DNA of 38,495 bases, taken from NCBI GenBank assembly GCA_035551935.1, contig DASZMJ010000603.1, positions 1 through 38,495 of the forward strand, read 5' to 3'. The position numbers and the translations under genes were made by a program. Of this stretch, positions 16,083 to 24,784 are shown in pieces; the stretch's first letter is position 1; every line of letters begins with the position of its first letter. This DNA is from DASZMJ01 sp035551935. GTDB taxonomy: Bacteria; Planctomycetota; Planctomycetia; Isosphaerales; Isosphaeraceae. Below the pieces are notes generated by a model. That model saw only the letters and a program-made list of their open reading frames with translations, was not told where the DNA came from and did no database searches.

Positions 16083-16646
16083 GTGCCGCTATACCGCCGC
16101 GCCTTCGTGCCGGGCGGGAGATACTTCTTCACCCTCGTGACCGCCGGCCGAGCACCGATCCTGGTCACGGACCTGGCGCGACGGTGCCTGCGCGCGGCAT
16201 TCGTCGAGGCGCGGGCCCGGTGGCCGTTCCAGGTCGCGGCGATCGTGCTGTTGCCGGATCATCTCCACGCGATCTGGGTACTCCCTGCGGGCGACGCCGA
16301 TTTCTCACGCCGCTGGGCCTGGATCAAGCGATCGATGACCCGCAGATGGCTCCAAGAGGGAGGGACCGAACGCGAGAGGAGCCCGTCGAAGCGCCTGGAC
16401 CGACGGCGGGGTGTCTGGCAACGACGATTCTGGGAGCATTGCCTCCGCGATGAGGTCGACTTCGAACGCCATTGCGACTACATCCACTTCAACCCCGTGA
16501 AGCACGGCCTGGCCCGTTGTCCGCGCGACTGGCCGTATTCGACCTTCGCCCGCTTCGTTTGCTCCGGCGATTACCCCCCCGATTGGGGCTGCGGCTCGAC
16601 GCCGCCCCCTCGATTCGACGGCCTCGACGCCACGGCCATGGAATGA
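16083..16646 (+). CDS. REP-associated tyrosine transposase (RAYT, IS200-like Y1 family)
   Basis: A 187-aa protein starting at a GTG; the beginning MPLYRRAFVPGGRYFFTLVT is typical of the family. The HUH metal-binding motif is HLH at residues 60-62 (LLPDHLHAIWVLP). The probable catalytic tyrosine is Y133 in CDYIHFNPVKHGL, and the RAYT-specific WPYST lies at 150-154. WQRRFWEH (112-119) is also conserved in the family. RAYTs are domesticated single-strand transposases thought to spread REP/BIME hairpins and do not move as classical insertion sequences. The gene is flanked on both sides by family A hairpins sharing one arm sequence, which is the normal REPtron arrangement. All key residues are present, so it may be active. 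Confidence 0.9.
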   Translation: MPLYRRAFVPGGRYFFTLVTAGRAPILVTDLARRCLRAAFVEARARWPFQVAAIVLLPDHLHAIWVLPAGDADFSRRWAWIKRSMTRRWLQEGGTERERSPSKRLDRRRGVWQRRFWEHCLRDEVDFERHCDYIHFNPVKHGLARCPRDWPYSTFARFVCSGDYPPDWGCGSTPPPRFDGLDATAME

Positions 16647-16651
16647 GTGTC

Positions 16652-16676
16652 GGGTCCGCTATCGCGGACCTCTTCC
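16652..16676. repeat. Family A half-element
   Basis: A single arm, GGGTCCGCTATCGCGGACC plus CTCTTCC, lies 5 bp after the RAYT stop and differs from the full copies by one base (ATCG for ATTG). The complementary arm is missing, although the arm itself contains a short GTCCGC/GCGGAC stem. Confidence 0.6.
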
Positions 16677-16678
16677 TT

Positions 16679-16759
16679 GATCTTCGTAGGGTCCGCTATT
16701 GCGGACCTCTTCGATTCCACCCATCGAAGAGGTCCGCAATAGCGGACCCTACGAAGATC
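16679..16759. repeat. Family A REP-like hairpin, right flank of the RAYT gene
   Basis: The 37-bp arms at 16679-16715 and 16723-16759 are exact reverse complements with a 7-nt loop, the longest perfect family A copy in the window. The core arm is the same as at 15949. Confidence 0.8.
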
Positions 16760-16761
16760 GG

Positions 16762-16806
16762 GGCCGCGTGCTGCCGGGGACCCAATCTTTCAACAAAAAG
16801 GCGTAG
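16762..16806 (-). repeat. Degenerate copy B of the lactate permease 3' end
   Basis: This 45-bp segment aligns without gaps to 16891-16935, the last codons of lactate permease, differing at about 10 positions, mostly near its far end. The equivalent of the stop codon is altered. It lies between a family A and a family B hairpin. Confidence 0.7.
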
Positions 16807-16810
16807 TAGA

Positions 16811-16885
16811 TTTGTAGGGTGCGTCGAGTCCTCGACGACGCACCATCACGGGGTTGGTGCGTCGTCGAGGACTCGACGCTACAAA
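16811..16885. repeat. Family B hairpin abutting the lactate permease stop codon
   Basis: The left arm at 16811-16844 (TTTGTAGGGTGCGTCGAGTC onward) pairs with 16856-16885 over 23 bp, then a 3-nt bulge, then 7 bp more. It ends one base before the stop codon of the minus-strand permease and could act as its terminator. A decayed relative is at 15777-15850. Confidence 0.7.
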
Positions 16886-16886
16886 A

Positions 16887-18527
<1,641 letters not shown>

Positions 18528-18564
18528 AGCCTTTCGTCCTCCGATCCGGGGGCAGTTCTTCGCA

Positions 18565-18627
18565 GGGCAGGGCGAGCCCTGCCCCTTCGGTTTCCAGGGT
18601 GAAGAGGCAGGGCGAGCCCTGCCCTAC
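18565..18627. repeat. Two family D palindromes between the ManD-like and permease genes
   Basis: GGGCAGGGCGAGCCCTGCCC (18565-18584) is a 9-bp stem with a 2-nt centre. A second copy follows at 18606-18627 and ends in CCTACGG. They fill the 123-bp gap between two same-strand genes. Confidence 0.65.
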
Positions 18628-18650
18628 GGAGAGGGCGGCATCCGCTCGGA

Positions 18651-20018
18651 TCACGGGCGGATGACGGTGCCGTCGCGGCGGCGGGTGGTGCCCCAGTTCA
18701 TGTCGAAGGTGGGGCTGTCGGGGTGGGGGAACTTGGCGGCGAGCTCCTCGTTGAGGTCGATGCCGAGGCCGGGGGCTTCATTCGCATACAAGAAGCCGTC
18801 CTTCGTCTCGGGGCAGCCGGGGAAGACCTCGCGGGTGCGGTCGGGGAAGGCGCCGCTCTCGTGGATGCCGAAGTTGTGGCTGGAGAGCTCCAGCGCCAGG
18901 CCCGCCGCGTGGCCGACCGGCGAGACGTCGCCGGGGCCGTGCCAGGCGGTCTTCACGCCGAAGAACTCCGACAACGCCGCCACCTTCCGCGCCATGCTCA
19001 GGCCGCCGATCTGCGAGATGTGGATCCGGATGAAGTCGATCAGGCGGTTGCTGATCAAGGGCACATATTCGTGCTGCGTGTTGAACAGCTCGCCCATCGC
19101 GATCGGCGTGGCGCACTGCTGGCGGAGGATGCGGAAGTGGTCGTTCTCCTCGGGCGGGAACGGGTCCTCGACGAAGAACGGGCGGAACTGCTCCAGGTCC
19201 TTGCAGAGCTGGACCCCCTGGCTCGTCGAGACGCGCTCGTGCACGTCGTGGAGCAATTCGACCTCGTCGCCGAGGGCGCCCCGGATGTGCTCGAAGAGCT
19301 TCGGCACCGCCTTGACGTACCGGGCCGGCTCCCAGACGGCCCCCGGCTTCGTCGGCCCGACCGGCCCCCCTTCGGGCGGCACCTCGCGGTCGCGGCGGGC
19401 GCCGTAGGTCGCCATGCCGGGGATGGCGACCTGGATGCGGATATGGCGATATCCCTTCGCCATCGCCGCCCGGGCGCGGTCCTCGACCTCCTTGGCGTCG
19501 CGCCCGCTGGTGTGGGCATACAGGGCCGCGGCGAACCGGCACTTGCCGCCGAGGAGCTGATAGACGGGCATGTTCGCCCGCTTGCCCTTGATGTCCCAGA
19601 GGGCCATGTCGACGCCGCTCATCGCGTTGAACAGCACCGGCCCGTTGCGCCAGTATGAGCTGACGTACGACGACTGCCAGATGTCCTCGATCTCGTCGGG
19701 GTTGCGACCGGTCAGGAACGGCCGCAGGTACTTCTCGACGGCCGTCTGCACGGCCAACGGCCGCTGCGTGAACGTCGCACAGCCGAGGCCGTACAGGCCC
19801 GGCTCGCTCGTCAACACCTTCACCACGACGAGTCGGATGCGGTCGGGGGCGGTGAGGATCGTCTTGACGTCGGTGATCTTCAACGGCGGCAGGCCCTTGG
19901 TCGCCGCCTGCGACTTCTCCTTGTCCTTCTCCTGGGCCCCCTTCGCCCCCGCGAGGAGGCCCACGCAGCCGAGCGCGGCCCCCGCGGGGACCATGCGCAA
20001 GAGGTCTCGACGGTCCAT
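18651..20018 (-). CDS. Enolase-superfamily dehydratase, mannonate dehydratase (ManD/RspA)-like, Tat-exported
   Basis: A 455-aa protein. The ATG at 20018 has GGAGGG 8 bp upstream; an in-frame start ten codons earlier is less suited. It opens with a twin-arginine-like leader (MDRRDLLRMVPAGAALG), followed by a Lys/Gln-rich linker to about residue 42. The enolase capping domain and barrel follow. Catalytic and metal residues of the ManD type can be read: HDVHER (D258, H260), VEDPFPPEEND (E284), GELFNTQHEY (E310) and HGPGDVSPVGHAA (H360). ManD enzymes dehydrate D-mannonate to 2-keto-3-deoxygluconate; close relatives act poorly on mannonate or gluconate, so the substrate is uncertain. Export of an enolase is common in planctomycetes, less so elsewhere. 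Confidence 0.85.
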   Translation of the reverse strand: MDRRDLLRMVPAGAALGCVGLLAGAKGAQEKDKEKSQAATKGLPPLKITDVKTILTAPDRIRLVVVKVLTSEPGLYGLGCATFTQRPLAVQTAVEKYLRPFLTGRNPDEIEDIWQSSYVSSYWRNGPVLFNAMSGVDMALWDIKGKRANMPVYQLLGGKCRFAAALYAHTSGRDAKEVEDRARAAMAKGYRHIRIQVAIPGMATYGARRDREVPPEGGPVGPTKPGAVWEPARYVKAVPKLFEHIRGALGDEVELLHDVHERVSTSQGVQLCKDLEQFRPFFVEDPFPPEENDHFRILRQQCATPIAMGELFNTQHEYVPLISNRLIDFIRIHISQIGGLSMARKVAALSEFFGVKTAWHGPGDVSPVGHAAGLALELSSHNFGIHESGAFPDRTREVFPGCPETKDGFLYANEAPGLGIDLNEELAAKFPHPDSPTFDMNWGTTRRRDGTVIRP

Positions 20019-20120
20019 GGGATGGTCCCTCCGGGGTGTGGCTCGCACGACGGACCGAGTCGTCGGCGAGGCTACCAGATGGGAAGGGTCGTCGATAGCG
20101 GTTACCGGGCGGGTGGGGAA

Positions 20121-20229
20121 GGGAGGGAATCGAACCGCAGATGACGCAGATGGAATGTAATAAAAAGATGATTATTATTATAATTTTCATTATCTTCCAT
20201 CTGCGTCATCTGCGGTTCGATTCCCTCCC
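20121..20229. repeat. Family E hairpin 1 (CCGCAGATGACGCAGATG core)
   Basis: The 35-bp arms at 20121-20155 and 20195-20229 are exact complements, with a 39-nt loop of almost pure A/T. Unlike the other two family E copies it lies between divergent genes, in the leader region of mnmE, so here it cannot be a simple terminator. The outer arm contains GGTTCGATTCC, resembling a tRNA T-arm, but nothing else of a tRNA is present. Confidence 0.8.
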
Positions 20230-20272
20230 GCCGCCCTTGTCTCGCGTGCCGTCGTTGCTGTCTGATGTCGTG

Positions 20273-21598
20273 ATGCTCCTCGACCCCGCCGACACGATCG
20301 CGGCGATCTCGAGCCCGGCGGGCGCGGGCGTGCGGGGGATCGTGCGCCTGAGCGGCCCGAGGGCGTGGGCGATCGCGCTGGAGACATTCCGGGCGGACGA
20401 GCCGGGGCCGTTGCCGAGGCGGCCGGAATGGCGGCCGGGGCGGTTGAGAGTGGATGGGCTGAGGCCGACGTTGCCGGCGATGGTGGCGCTCTGGCCGGGT
20501 CCGGCGACGTACACGGGCCAGGAGCTGGCCGAGGTCCACATGCCGGGGGCGTTGCCGCTGGTGTCGCTGGTGCTGGCGCATTGCCTGGCACGCGGGGCGC
20601 GGCGGGCGGAGCCGGGGGAGTTCACGCTCCGGGCGTTCCTGGCGGGGAAGCTCGACCTGACGCGCGCCGAGGCCGTGTTGGGGGTGATCCACGCCCGCGA
20701 CCCCGCGCAGCTCGATGCGGCCCTCCGGCAACTGGCCGGCGGCCTCGCCGGGCCGATCGGCCGGGCGCGCGACCGCCTGCTCGACCTGCTCGCGCACCTG
20801 GAGGCCAACCTCGACTTCGCCGACGAGCCCGACGTCGACCCCCTCGGCCGCGCCGCCCTGGTCGAGGAGCTGGAAGGGATCGCCGCCGAAATCGTCGACA
20901 TGTCGAATCGCCTCCGCGACCGCGACCGGCCCGAGGCGACGTCCCGGGTCGTCCTGGTCGGCCCGCCGAACGCGGGCAAGAGCCGGCTCTTCAACGCCTT
21001 GCTCGGCGCCGACCGCGCCCTCGTCTCGCCGGTCGCCGGCACGACCCGCGACTATCTCTCCGCCCCGTGCGACTGCGACGGGATTCCCGTCGAACTCGTC
21101 GATACCGCCGGCGCCGAGCTCGCTCTCGATGCCATCGACGCCCGCGCGCAGGCCCTCCGCGCCGCCGAGGCCGCCCGCGCCCACCTGTTGCTCGACTGCC
21201 GATCGGCCGACGTCCCCCCGTCGGCCGTTCTCCCCGATCACCCTCGATTGCTCGTCTGGACCAAGGCCGATCTCGCCCCCGCTCCCGCCGATGCCCTGGC
21301 CACCAGCGCCGCGACCGGCCTCGGGCTCGATGTCTTGAAACGAGCCATTGCGGCCTCCCTCCGCGCCCGCGATGCCGAGGCCGACCCCCTCGCATCGACC
21401 GGCGCCCGCTGCCGCGAGTGCCTGGTCCTCGCCGGCCGCTCGATCGCCTCCGCGGCGGAGGCGCTGGCCCTCGGCGGCGACGAGCTGGTCGCCATCGACC
21501 TCCGCCAGGGGCTCGACGAGCTGGGCAAGGTGGTTGGCGCCGTCGTCACGGACGATATCCTGGACCGCATCTTCCGGCGGTTCTGCGTGGGAAAGTGA
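20273..21598 (+). CDS. mnmE: tRNA uridine-5-carboxymethylaminomethyl modification GTPase MnmE
   Basis: A 441-aa cytoplasmic GTPase (usual length about 450). With MnmG it modifies the wobble uridine of certain tRNAs. The ATG at 20273 matches the family start (DPADTIAAISSPAGAGVRGIVRLSG). Tetrahydrofolate-binding domain: residues 1-115, including FTLRAFLAGKLDLTRAEAV. G domain: P-loop GPPNAGKS (230-237), TTRDY (257-261), DTAG (277-280), and TKAD (330-333) in place of the usual NKxD. The protein ends in FCVGK, the MnmE C-terminal motif with V for I. No ribosome site is evident. The upstream extension of the frame runs through the family E hairpin and is not coding. The FkbM gene follows 8 bp after the stop. 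Confidence 0.92.
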   Translation: MLLDPADTIAAISSPAGAGVRGIVRLSGPRAWAIALETFRADEPGPLPRRPEWRPGRLRVDGLRPTLPAMVALWPGPATYTGQELAEVHMPGALPLVSLVLAHCLARGARRAEPGEFTLRAFLAGKLDLTRAEAVLGVIHARDPAQLDAALRQLAGGLAGPIGRARDRLLDLLAHLEANLDFADEPDVDPLGRAALVEELEGIAAEIVDMSNRLRDRDRPEATSRVVLVGPPNAGKSRLFNALLGADRALVSPVAGTTRDYLSAPCDCDGIPVELVDTAGAELALDAIDARAQALRAAEAARAHLLLDCRSADVPPSAVLPDHPRLLVWTKADLAPAPADALATSAATGLGLDVLKRAIAASLRARDAEADPLASTGARCRECLVLAGRSIASAAEALALGGDELVAIDLRQGLDELGKVVGAVVTDDILDRIFRRFCVGK

Positions 21599-21606
21599 GA
21601 TCACGG

Positions 21607-22461
21607 ATGAAACAGGCGATCAAGCACCTCGTCGAGCGCGCCCCGGGGCCGTTCCCGCTGGCGACGTTGGAGGCATTGCGGGCGCTCCGATACCCGGAGG
21701 TCCGGTCGAGGCAGCGGCTCGTGCGCCGGCTGTTCGCCAAGGTGGGAAAGCCGTCGCACATCGTGTGCGGGCCGTTCGCCGGCATGCGATACGACGCGCG
21801 GGCCTATTGCAGCGCGATCCTGCCGAAGTTCCTCGGGACGTACGAGCTCGAGATTGCCCCCGGGATCGAGGCGGTCGCGGCGTCGGCCTCGGATGTGATC
21901 GTCGACATCGGCGCGGCGGAGGGGTATTACGCCGTCGGCCTCGCCTTGCGGGTGCCGACGGCCCGCCTCGTCGCGTTCGAGATGTACCCGCCGGCCCGGG
22001 CGCTGTTGAGCCGGCATGCCCGCCGCAACGGCGTGGCCGACCGGGTCGAGATCCGCGGGGAATGCACCCTCGACGCCCTCGCCGAGGCCCTCGACGGCGC
22101 AGAACGGCCGGCGGTCGTCTGCGACTGCGAGGGGGCCGAGGACGTCCTGCTCGACCCCGACCGGATCGCCGCGCTGCGACGGGCCATCGTCCTCGTCGAG
22201 TCGCACGAGGGGATGGTCGCCGGGGTCAACGACCGGCTCCGCGACCGGTTCGGGGCGTCGCACGACGTGACCTTGATCCCCAGCCGCCCGCGCACCGTCG
22301 CCGACCTGCCCGACGGCGTCGCCCTCGACCCCGACGAGGCCGCCGCCGCGATGGATGAGCAGCGCGACTGGGCCGAGTGGTTCCTCATGACCCCCAAGCG
22401 GTCCGAACACGGGCCGGGGACCGGCCCCGAGTCGTCGAGGTGCCCGTCCCCCGTGTGTTAG
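21607..22461 (+). CDS. SAM-dependent methyltransferase, FkbM-like
   Basis: A 284-aa soluble protein starting 8 bp after the mnmE stop, so probably in its operon. The SAM-binding motif I is VDIGAAEGYYAVG (residues 99-111), followed by the acidic end of strand 2 in LVAFEMYPPAR. VVCDCEGAEDVLLDP (near 172) is the FkbM-type motif. The N-terminal 80 residues are helical and basic and may recognise the substrate. FkbM-type enzymes methylate sugar or natural-product hydroxyls; nothing here fixes the substrate. The last 20 codons (after LMTPKRSEHG) are Pro/Ser-rich and may be read-through into intergenic DNA. The real end is uncertain only if the sequence has an error. Confidence 0.75.
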   Translation: MKQAIKHLVERAPGPFPLATLEALRALRYPEVRSRQRLVRRLFAKVGKPSHIVCGPFAGMRYDARAYCSAILPKFLGTYELEIAPGIEAVAASASDVIVDIGAAEGYYAVGLALRVPTARLVAFEMYPPARALLSRHARRNGVADRVEIRGECTLDALAEALDGAERPAVVCDCEGAEDVLLDPDRIAALRRAIVLVESHEGMVAGVNDRLRDRFGASHDVTLIPSRPRTVADLPDGVALDPDEAAAAMDEQRDWAEWFLMTPKRSEHGPGTGPESSRCPSPVC

Positions 22462-22591
22462 GACCTCGTCTCTCGACATCCACGGCCGCCTCCTCGTCGG
22501 CACGGATGACCTCGACCTCGAGCCGGGCCAGGATGCGCCCCGGTTCGACCTGCTCGGCGGCTTCGCGTGGACGCTCCTGCGATTGGGTTGA
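22391..22591 (+). pseudogene. Possible orphan coding fragment
   Basis: A 66-codon open stretch without an ATG, partly overlapping the end of the methyltransferase gene in another frame. Its last 40 codons read as a plausible protein tail (LDIHGRLLVGTDDLDLEPG and LLGGFAWTLLRLG) with the local codon bias, ending in TGA at 22589. It could be a remnant of a deleted gene or chance. The remaining 22592-22719 shows nothing. Confidence 0.25.
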
Positions 22592-22719
22592 TGTTCAAAC
22601 GCCTCGCGCGAGAAAAATGGGCGCCGGGGGAGCGTCCTCGTCTGCGACGCCGCCGGCCGACGCCAAGAATGGATGGAGACGGGCCGGCATACGGCCCGCC
22701 GACGACGGGCCCCGGCCGC

Positions 22720-23025
22720 TCAGCGCGTGGGCTGGATCGGGGTGGTAACGCTCTGGGGATTCGAGCGTTGCGCGTGGAGCTGGCGCTCGGCCTCGAGCCA
22801 GTCCTGCGTTTCGGTGCCGTCGGGCTTGCAGTTGCCGAGCCAGATTTCGTAGGCGCGGACCGCGATTTGCTCTGGGGTGATCTCCGCGGCCGCATTCACT
22901 CCCAACGCCGCGGGGTCTTCCTCGACCGGCGCATCGGCCGGTGCCTTCGGTCGCGCGACCGGGCTCGAGCCCGCGTGCGGCGGTGCCTTCAGCGGCAGCT
23001 CTTCGGTCGGAATGTGCTTGCTCAT
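22720..23025 (-). CDS. DUF2934 small protein
   Basis: A 101-aa protein from the ATG at 23025 (MSKHIPTEELPLKAPP). The first 55 residues are Pro/Ala-rich and probably disordered. Residues about 56-90 match DUF2934: ITPEQIAVRAYEIWL, GNCKPDGTETQDWLEAERQL. The function of this domain is unknown; it is often found as a short stand-alone unit in soil bacteria and planctomycetes. It is transcribed divergently from the response-regulator gene, sharing a 90-bp upstream region. Confidence 0.75.
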   Translation of the reverse strand: MSKHIPTEELPLKAPPHAGSSPVARPKAPADAPVEEDPAALGVNAAAEITPEQIAVRAYEIWLGNCKPDGTETQDWLEAERQLHAQRSNPQSVTTPIQPTR

Positions 23026-23116
23026 GATCGATTCCCCAGGGCCGATCGCCGTGCCCACTGCCCGGCGTCTCGAATTGTCCATGACTTCACCGTTCGGGGA
23101 CAAGGTTGCAACCGCC

Positions 23117-24364
23117 ATGCCAACGCCGCGGGCCGACCTCCCCGAGTATCAACGACCGACGATGCAAATGGTGCAACCGCTTGCCCTTCCGACCGCGATC
23201 GGGCCGGCCGATTCGGGCCCGACGCGGGTCCTCGTCGTCGACGACCACGGCTCGAACGTGGACCTCCTGGCGAAGCACCTGACGCGGCTCGGCTACGAGG
23301 TGGCCGGCGAGCGCAGCGGCCTGGCGGCCCTGGAACGCATCGGCGCCTGGGCGCCCGACGTCGTGCTGCTGGACGTGATGATGCCCGACGTCTCGGGCCT
23401 CGACGTGCTCCGGATGCTCCGCCGCGACCCCGGCACCGTCGACCTGCCGGTGATCCTCGTCTCGGGCCTGGGCGAGACCGACGACATCGTCGACGGCCTG
23501 GAGCTGGGGGCGAATGATTATGTCACCAAGCCCCTGAACATCCCGGTGCTCCAGGCCCGCCTGGCCACCCAGGCGGCCTTGAAGCGGGCCCGCGACGACC
23601 TGAAGCGCACGGCCCAGCGCCTGGCCGGCGAGCTCGACCGCCAGGCGCACGAACTGCGGGTCGCCGGCCACGTCCAGCGGTCGATCCTGCCCCGGCGGCC
23701 GCCGCGGACCGAGCGCCTGGCCGTCGCCTGGCGGTACGATCCGGCCACCGAGGTCGGCGGCGACCTCTTCGACGTCATCCCCTTGCCCGGCGGCCGCACG
23801 CTCCTGTTCGTGGCCGACGCGATGGGCCACGGGGTCCAGGCGGCCCTCGTCGTCTCGTCGCTGAAGGGGACGCTGAGGGCGCACCTCGACGAGGCCGACG
23901 ACCTGCCGTGCCTCCTGACCCGGCTCGACGAGGCCATCGGCGCCCTGTTCGACGACCGGTTCGTCACCGCCGCGGCCTGCGTCGTCGACCCCGACGGCGG
24001 GACGATCCGCTACGCCCTGGCCGGCCACCCGCCGCTCCTGATCGCCGGCCGCGAGGGCGTCGCCGAGCTCCAGACGGCCGGCCTCCCGCTCGGGACGTCG
24101 TTGAACCGCCAGTACGAGCAACACCAGGCCCCGATCGAGCCCGGCACGGCGCTGTTGCTCTACTCCGACGGCGTGACCGAGGCCCACGGCCCCGACGGCC
24201 CCCAGTTCGGCCAGCCCGCGCTGGTCGCGCGGTTCGGCTCCCTCGCCGCCGCCGGCGCCGACCCCCAGGCGATCGTCTCCTCCATCCGCGCCGACCTCGA
24301 CGACTTCCGCGGCCCCGTCCCCCTCGTCGACGACCTGACCCTCCTGGCCGCCCGGCTGCTCTGA
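23117..24364 (+). CDS. Response regulator with PP2C (SpoIIE/RsbU-type) phosphatase output
   Basis: A 415-aa cytoplasmic two-domain signalling protein. Receiver domain, residues about 36-150: acidic pair D42/D43, phospho-acceptor D86 in LLDVMMPD, and K138 in YVTKPL. A helical linker (141-195) leads to the PP2C domain with HVQRSILPRRPP, EVGGDLFDV, ADAMGHGVQAAL, LLYSDGVTEA and the closing DDLTLLAARL, which supply the metal-binding aspartates. Such proteins dephosphorylate an anti-anti-sigma factor to release an alternative sigma factor; no such partner is encoded nearby. The start is uncertain: ATGs at 23081 and 23162 are in frame as well, and none has a strong ribosome site. Confidence 0.87.
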   Translation: MPTPRADLPEYQRPTMQMVQPLALPTAIGPADSGPTRVLVVDDHGSNVDLLAKHLTRLGYEVAGERSGLAALERIGAWAPDVVLLDVMMPDVSGLDVLRMLRRDPGTVDLPVILVSGLGETDDIVDGLELGANDYVTKPLNIPVLQARLATQAALKRARDDLKRTAQRLAGELDRQAHELRVAGHVQRSILPRRPPRTERLAVAWRYDPATEVGGDLFDVIPLPGGRTLLFVADAMGHGVQAALVVSSLKGTLRAHLDEADDLPCLLTRLDEAIGALFDDRFVTAAACVVDPDGGTIRYALAGHPPLLIAGREGVAELQTAGLPLGTSLNRQYEQHQAPIEPGTALLLYSDGVTEAHGPDGPQFGQPALVARFGSLAAAGADPQAIVSSIRADLDDFRGPVPLVDDLTLLAARLL

Positions 24365-24433
24365 GATCCGGGCCGTCGTCCCTATCCCGGCCCTTCCCAC
24401 CAGGGGGCCTGACCGGCCGCCATTTCCTTCCGG

Positions 24434-24519
24434 AGCAGGCACGCTCCGCGTGCCGTCCGCCAGGACCCAAGAGCTTTGAGCTTTGTGTTCGGGCGGACGG
24501 CACGCGGAGCGTGCCTGCT
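24434..24519. repeat. Family C hairpin 1 (AGCAGGCACGCTCCGCGTGCC type)
   Basis: The 28-bp arms at 24434-24461 and 24492-24519 are exact complements with a 30-nt loop containing CAAGAGCTTTG. It lies about 70 bp after the response-regulator stop. Together with hairpin 2 it forms a BIME-like pair. Confidence 0.8.
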
Positions 24520-24549
24520 ACAAGGGGCGGACCGGCCGTCATCTCCTTC

Positions 24550-24635
24550 CGTAGCAGGCACGCTCCGCGTGCCGTCCGCCCGAACACAAGAGCTTTGTTG
24601 GGGTGGCGGACGGCACGCGGAGCGTGCCTGCTACG
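24550..24635. repeat. Family C hairpin 2
   Basis: The 31-bp arms at 24550-24580 and 24605-24635 are exact complements with a 24-nt loop, again containing CAAGAGCTTTG. The left arm plus loop (to about 24594) is also nearly complementary to the loop plus right arm of hairpin 1 (from about 24478), so alternative pairing across the two elements is possible. Confidence 0.8.
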
Positions 24636-24784
24636 GGAATAGTGACGGCCGGTCAGGCCATGAGGGAACGGTCGCGAAGCAGGCGACTTTGCAATCCCCC
24701 GGGGCGGGCCGTCTGGCCTTCGGGGGGGCGGGGGGGTAACGTGGAGGCGAGGGGTAAGGTCTGCGTGGGGGCAAGGGGGTCGCG

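Larger units (their letters stand above)
16647..16886. other. Repeat block between the RAYT and lactate permease genes
   Basis: No gene is present. It is packed with repeats: a single family A arm (16652-16676), a full family A hairpin (16679-16759), copy B of the permease 3' end (16762-16806) and a family B hairpin (16811-16885) that abuts the real permease stop codon at 16887. Confidence 0.7.
24365..24784. other. Intergenic region with a double family C hairpin
   Basis: No gene is present; open frames here are translations of the hairpin arms. Apart from the repeats at 24434-24635, nothing distinct is seen except a G-rich stretch (24718-24784) leading to the ribosome site of the next gene. 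Confidence 0.6.

Noticed and set aside
20195..20229. Possible tRNA 3' half (GGTTCGATTCC resembles a T-arm)
   Set aside because: There is no acceptor, D or anticodon arm nearby, and the other family E copies change the motif; it is part of a hairpin arm.
24420..24660. Small proteins with recurring FGRTARGACLL-type peptides
   Set aside because: These are translations of family C hairpin arms in several frames and on both strands.
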